From contig CM043962.1 in assembly GCA_014529385.2 (NCBI GenBank), positions 89,608,680-89,672,679 of the forward strand: a DNA stretch of 64,000 bases, read 5' to 3'. The stretch is from Adiantum capillus-veneris (Eukaryota; Streptophyta; Polypodiopsida; Polypodiales; Pteridaceae). A program made the translations under genes and the position numbers. The notes beneath the pieces were generated by a model that saw only the letters and a list, made by a program, of their open reading frames with translations, made no database searches and had not been told where the DNA came from. Shown here one piece after another: positions 59,606 to 64,000 of this stretch. Numbering within the stretch: the first letter of the stretch is position 1; each line of letters begins with the position of its first letter.

Positions 59606-59665
59606 TCAGCGCAGGTGGTTAGAGCTAGAGGTTGTGGAGGGGTAGGTCATGGGTTCAAGGGGTCG
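59606..59665 (+). repeat. tRNA-like head of a SINE-type repeat
   Basis: CAGCGCAGGTGGTTAGAGC resembles a tRNA A box with D-loop, and GGTCATGGGTTCAAGGGG (59645-59662) a B box, at a fitting distance. No CCA-flanked cloverleaf is evident, so a tRNA gene is unlikely. Confidence 0.5.
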
Positions 59666-59772
59666 ACGCGCATCACAAAACCCTAATCTTTTTATTTACA
59701 TTGGGGAAGATCGACAGTTGATCTATCTCAGCCATTGATCCCATGAGTTTTGTTGTGTCCTTTATCGACCAG

Positions 59773-59809
<37 letters not shown>

Positions 59810-59823
59810 TTCCCCCCCCCCCC
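59773..59823. repeat. Poly-C tract (37 C, TT, 12 C)
   Basis: An extreme homopolymer run. The G-rich strand could form quadruplexes. Length in the assembly may be wrong because such runs sequence poorly. Confidence 0.95.
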
Positions 59824-59906
59824 TTTCATAAAAAGAAGAAGAAGAAAAAAGAAAATTCAGGCAGCCAATCATAGCATACTTCTTTGCCACTAGGCTTAAA
59901 TACATA

Positions 59907-59934
59907 CTAGTGTGTGACTCGCACATTGCTGCGG
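59907..59934 (-). repeat. Helitron-like 3' terminus, inverted
   Basis: The minus strand ends GTCACACACTAG followed by T, after CCGCAGCAATGTGCGA. This is the same terminus as at 55141, mutated in the hairpin. Confidence 0.45.
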
Positions 59935-59982
59935 CTAAGAAAAGCATGGCCATTGTGTCACACACATACACATATCTGTAGG

Positions 59983-60001
59983 TGTGTGTGTGTGTGTGTG
60001 T
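59983..60001. repeat. (GT)n microsatellite
   Basis: A short GT run; a similar run lies at about 60171-60187. Confidence 0.9.
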
Positions 60002-60295
60002 TTACACAAGTAAGAACGTGTACTTTAGTTCCTGTAATCACTCTAGGAATATGAAAATTCCCTGTCTCTTTCTTAGTAGAACTTCGGATCAAGGCTTGTC
60101 AAGTAAATCTTTGATGTCTATTTGGATTGTTCTTATAACCATAAAAATTCTCTTCTTCTTTATCACTCCCTGTGTGTGTGTGTGTGTAGGAGATTGATTA
60201 TCATACTTCCCTCTTAAATACCAGGTCTTAAGTTCAAGACTTGCTAGATAGAGCTTTGAGGTCTCTTGATGTGTTTCTGTAACATTAAACGCCCT

Positions 60296-60298
60296 TCC

Positions 60299-60347
<49 letters not shown>

Positions 60348-60404
60348 TCTCCCTCTCTCTCTCTCTAGCTTCAAGTCTTGGCCAAGTGGATCTTTGAAGT
60401 CTAT

Positions 60405-60446
<42 letters not shown>

Positions 60447-60470
60447 GCATACACACACACACACACATAC
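60296..60470. repeat. Poly-C, (CT)n and (CA)n tracts
   Basis: Ten or more C followed by CT (about 60309-60366), then CT (about 60411-60443) and CA (about 60449-60468). The intervening AGCTTCAAGTCTTGGCCAAG resembles the GTTCAAGACTTGC line at 60230, so the stretch may be duplicated. Confidence 0.9.
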
Positions 60471-60792
60471 CGCTACTCCATGTGAGGTTGTAACAGATTT
60501 TCAATAGGTGTGCCCCTCCTCTTGTGGCATAGCATGTCCTTGAGGTGGTGAGAGAGTGATCATGGATGTACTCGGCATTCAACTTTTCTACATCCGTCAT
60601 GCCCTTCCATTTTGGGGCTATTTGAGATTCCCAATGTTTATAATACCTCAAGGATAGAAAAACATGATACAAGCTCACATATAAATTTTACGTTTAGGTG
60701 CATTTATTCCCAATGTTTGTAATACCTCAAGGCTAGAAAAACATGATACATGAAGGTGCCAAATTGCAAGGTTTTAACTTAACATTATGCAA

Positions 60793-60820
60793 CTAGTATG
60801 TGACCCGCGCGTTGCTGCGG
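60793..60820 (-). repeat. Helitron-like 3' terminus, inverted
   Basis: The minus strand reads CCGCAGCAACGCGCGGGTCA and ends CATACTAG, followed by T. A CCGC/GCGG hairpin stands about 12 bases before the CTAG end, which fits the Helitron pattern well. Confidence 0.55.
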
Positions 60821-60959
60821 CTAAGAAGAAGCAATTGTGGCACTCTCCTTCCTTACCTTTCCCTAAAGATGGAAACATGTACATATATATAGTAGTATGT
60901 GATCCATGCATTGATGTGGTTAAGAAGAAGCAATTGTTGTACATATATACATATGTATG

Positions 60960-60992
60960 TATGTATATGTATATATATATATATATATATAT
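60960..60992. repeat. (AT)n microsatellite
   Basis: AT repeat preceded by ATGT/ATAC units. Confidence 0.9.
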
Positions 60993-61294
60993 ACGGATAT
61001 ATTTAGTGAGAGACAGAGATTTCGCACAATGTGGTTTTGATGGAACGGTCTATCTTTCAAGAATGTTGTTATCCTCTCTCCATTTAATTTACTATGGAAA
61101 ATTTTACTATCTTTAGGAGAAGCTTTTCTTGTAGTTGTAGGTTTTTTTTAATTTGTGCATGTAGCTAGTTGTACTTGGTTTTCTCAGTTTCAATTTGGTA
61201 GCTTCAGTTCTCTCAAACTCGTTATCATCTAGGCATTCTCATAGATTTTTCAAGTAATACAAATAAGAATTTTCTTTGAGAGAGAGACAGAGAG

Positions 61295-61295
<1 letters not shown>

Positions 61296-61344
<49 letters not shown>
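61296..61344. repeat. (CA)n microsatellite
   Basis: About 23 CA units after a short GA run. Confidence 0.95.
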
Positions 61345-61345
<1 letters not shown>

Positions 61346-61430
61346 TTATTGCCCACATGTAGTAGATTGGTTATCCAAAGTCCCTTCTAGGGAGCAGATT
61401 CAAAGTCCTAGATTTATTGGAGGTAGAACT

Positions 61431-61475
61431 AATCTTCTTCTTCTTCTTCTTCCTCTCTCTCTCTCTCTCTCTCTC
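61431..61475. repeat. (CTT)n and (CT)n microsatellite
   Basis: CTT units are followed by CT units. Confidence 0.9.
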
Positions 61476-61529
61476 TATCTTTTACTAAAAACTAAGGATA
61501 CTTTGATGTGAGTAGTTGTTGAAAATCAA

Positions 61530-61558
61530 TCTCTCTCTCTCTATACATACATACATAC

Positions 61559-61617
<59 letters not shown>

Positions 61618-61622
61618 ATATC
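61530..61622. repeat. (CT)n, (CATA)n and (AT)n compound microsatellite
   Basis: CT, then four CATA units, then two AT arrays. Confidence 0.9.
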
Positions 61623-61732
61623 ACACATACACACAACATCTCATTGCTCTCTTCTTCTCGTTGATTGGCTCTCTCTTTTAACACAGACAACCTTTCTCTA
61701 CTCTCTTCTTCTCATTGAGCGATGTCCTCTAA

Positions 61733-61733
<1 letters not shown>

Positions 61734-61823
<90 letters not shown>

Positions 61824-61838
61824 CATGCATGCATGCAT
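61734..61838. repeat. (CT)n(CA)n(CATG)n compound microsatellite
   Basis: About 12 CT units, about 31 CA units, then about four CATG units. Confidence 0.95.
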
Positions 61839-61939
61839 CTTTGTGTGTTGGCATTGACCACCCATAATCTTAGAAGCAGATTCACACAAGCATGAGTCAA
61901 ACCTTTTTACAAACCTCCTCTTCCTCTACATAGAAACAT

Positions 61940-61940
<1 letters not shown>

Positions 61941-62004
<64 letters not shown>
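61941..62004. repeat. Poly-C then (CT)n
   Basis: About 30 C followed by about 17 CT units. The same poly-C/CT order as at 60296 and 52775. Confidence 0.95.
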
Positions 62005-62007
<3 letters not shown>

Positions 62008-62689
62008 TCACAACAATCAACAATTCGATGGGAAGGGGACGAGGCATGTGGATGCCATTTTTCAAGAACTTTAAGAAAAAGTATAGAAGTCTCTCTTTAG
62101 AGTAATTTTTCAAAATTCTAGAATACAAAATCACACAATTACTAAAATAATATCAATATTGATCTTAAAAAAATCTTCTTGAAAAAAAATCCAAATATAT
62201 CTTCAAATTCAAAAGTCAAATTTGCATCTGAGTAAGATTACCCTCCAATTTATATTTTTTCTATGAGGCATATTTAACACGACACATTTATCCTACTTAG
62301 AGTGAAAAGTCTATGTAGAGTGAAATGTCTTTTGACAAAAGAAAGAGAGTAATTCTTTTGAGTTTTGATTGTCAAAACCTATGTAGGGTGAAAAGTCTTT
62401 TGACAATGGAAAGAGAGTAACTCTTTTGACTTTTTATTGTCAAAAGGTCATTTCATTAGTTTTTTTTTTTTGTAAAACTTACTATTATGAGTGGATAGTA
62501 TTAAGAACATCAAAAATATACACTAATCCTTGAGCTGAGACCGAGCTTTGAGGGTCAAAGGATTATAAGTTATCTGCTCCCCCTTCACTTTGTCACTTTA
62601 GATTATATCTTCTGTGATTTTTTGTAAAAATGAACCAATGAGTGACACATGGAGGCCCTCTCCTTCTTTAAAACTTTTAAGCTTCATTA
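62005..62689. other. No recognisable gene
   Basis: AT-rich sequence. A short direct repeat (CTATGTAGAGTGAAA/GTCTTTTGACAA, twice between 62310 and 62420) is the only structure seen. Confidence 0.5.
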
Positions 62690-62935
62690 TATATAGTATA
62701 AATATAGATGTGTGGAAGCTTCAAACTTTTGCATTTGTTGAAGCTCAAATTTCAATTTTAGGGTTAGGTGGTGCATTTTTGTGTAGAAAGGAAAGGGGAG
62801 TTTTTAATGGCTTTGAAAATGGTGGTGCATTTTTGTGTAGAAAGGAAAGGGGAGATTTTTATGGCTTTGACAATGCAAGGTAATGTAGAGCCACTATAAA
62901 TATCATACATACTAGTACAATCGGCAGGCGAAGCA

Positions 62936-62970
<35 letters not shown>

Positions 62971-63350
62971 TTCCAATGGGTTTAAGCTATTGTTGCCACG
63001 TGTAAAGAAGGGGGGGGGGGGGGAGGGGTCCCTCCCCTTTTATAATAATATAGATAGATAGATAGATAGAGTACTAAGCTTTTTGACTTTCCAATGCCAC
63101 TTTCAGTTTCAAGTCTCAGAACTCACTCAAAGGTCTTTTCGTTTTCTACCATCTAGTACTTACACTTCACTTTTGCATCTGGAATAAAATGTTTCTTTTT
63201 TTTTGAAATTAACCAAAGTGTGACACATGGAGGCCCTCTCCTTGCTTGAAAATTTTAAGCTCCATTATATTGCTTATATGAAAATATTTTGAGTTCCTTT
63301 TTTGGTCCCCCTGCTTAGGCACTCTTATCTTTTGGTTCAAGGTGGTTGTA
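62690..63350 (+). repeat. Dispersed 0.6-kb repeat, copy 2
   Basis: Homologous in the same orientation to 55142-55752. It has an internal duplication of GGTGGTGCATTTTTGTGTAG (62768 and 62820) that copy 1 lacks, and a 13-14 G run at about 63010-63023. It includes the short Helitron-like unit 62912-63054. Confidence 0.7.
62912..63054 (-). mobile_element. Very short Helitron-like unit, copy 2
   Basis: Minus strand start TCTATATTATTATAAAAGGG, preceded by A; end GTACTAG followed by T. It has an internal CT array (about 62940-62968) and the GGGGTCCCTCCCC line shared with 55307-55467. Confidence 0.42.
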
Positions 63351-64000
63351 TTGGTGCCCTTCTGGTAATTTGCTGGTTTATAGAATATATCTTCCTCACT
63401 ATTATGAGTTCTGCAAAAAAAGTTCATCACGCCATTTTGCATTAAGCTGCTTGGTTGGTTCAGCGTCATTACCAAGGTCATGGATTTGAATGTGGCCAAG
63501 TAACTAGGATGGTGCTCACAAACATGCTTTGTATCATGCGAGTGAGAATGCTCGCATTGCTATTAAAAAAGGATGAATTTTTCTACACAAACATTATTGT
63601 TTTTTCCTTGAAAATACTCTGTCTACATGAGAGAGTTGGATTGGATTAGCAACAACACACAATACAACTACTCCATGTTCATAGTGATCCATGGATACCA
63701 ATACAGATAAAAAAGAATTACAAAAGTTTCATGGTGAATAGGGAAGCCACCCAAGCACAACTAGTGGATACAATAGTTCATAACAAAAAAAGCATAGATA
63801 CCACTTCACTCGGACCAAACAGAGAGCATAGTGTAGTCATGAACTCCATCAACAACAGAAAGATCCACCAACCAAAGACCACTTGGATGGCGCCGAAGAC
63901 GAGCAACCTCAAAGAAAAGAGGAGACCTCTGCATTTTATGGAGAGTATGCACCATCATCCGAGCCTCAAACACCAAACCAACAAAGAGGTATGCATTCCA
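63351..64000. other. No recognisable gene; weak tRNA-like segment
   Basis: The only structure I see is a tRNA-like stretch at about 63449-63495 (GCTTGGTTGGTTCAGCG and GGTCATGGATTTGAATG), similar to the B-box line at 54149. The rest has no coding motif. Confidence 0.35.

Overview
This is nuclear DNA of a land plant: a 64-kb block of nested transposable elements in which I can support no ordinary host gene. The plant assignment rests on Ty1/copia elements with the initiator-tRNA-Met primer site TGGTATCAGAGC, a Ty3/gypsy remnant, a plant-type hAT transposase (BED finger, DUF659, C-terminal dimerisation domain), Helitron-like termini and a tRNA-headed repeat. A Penelope-like element (PLE) and very long CA/CT/GA arrays are also present. 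PLEs are rare in flowering plants, so a seed-free plant or gymnosperm is possible, but the sequence does not prove it.

Layout. 1-3593: the 3' end of one copia element (pol end plus 3' LTR) abuts a second, oppositely oriented copia element (5' LTR, primer site, gag-protease-integrase). About 3.6-19.25 kb: a decayed PLE reverse transcriptase cut in two by a large hAT transposon (4888-18220, 8-bp target duplication GTTTTGGC). The hAT has a broken transposase on the minus strand. On the plus strand it carries a kinase-like pseudogene and a RING-finger/coiled-coil ORF. Each end has a GC-rich block, a TATA box and a subterminal tandem array. A nearly complete copia element (5472-10641, 5-bp duplication GTGGA) sits inside the left array.

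20.26-30.69 kb: a heavily decayed relative of that copia, itself interrupted by a 2.9-kb non-autonomous LTR element (22113-25019) and by a 4.4-kb TG...CA unit (26206-30587, duplication TTGGG) with a 152-bp tandem array. 30.7-43.3 kb: a gypsy LTR, a second hAT-type end, a copia RT/RNase H remnant, a second copy of the non-autonomous LTR family, and a minus-strand gypsy element (LTR 38780-40190, pol 40579-43337). 43.3-51.6 kb: an LTR element with an unrecognised ORF, cut by a copia copy, which is cut by another copia family with a 2.5-kb leader.

51.6-64 kb: a large inverted repeat, Helitron-like ends, LINE fragments, a GC-rich miniature LTR element (58010-59403, duplication ACACC), tRNA-like repeats, and long homopolymer and dinucleotide tracts.

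Relative ages follow from the nesting. PLE is older than hAT, which is older than the 5.5-10.6-kb copia. The gypsy is older than the 43.3-kb LTR element, then the 45.5-kb copia, then the 47.1-kb copia. Every protein-coding element I can read is broken, mostly by single in-frame stop codons. The most interesting candidate system is the hAT transposon with its extra kinase-like and RING-finger genes.
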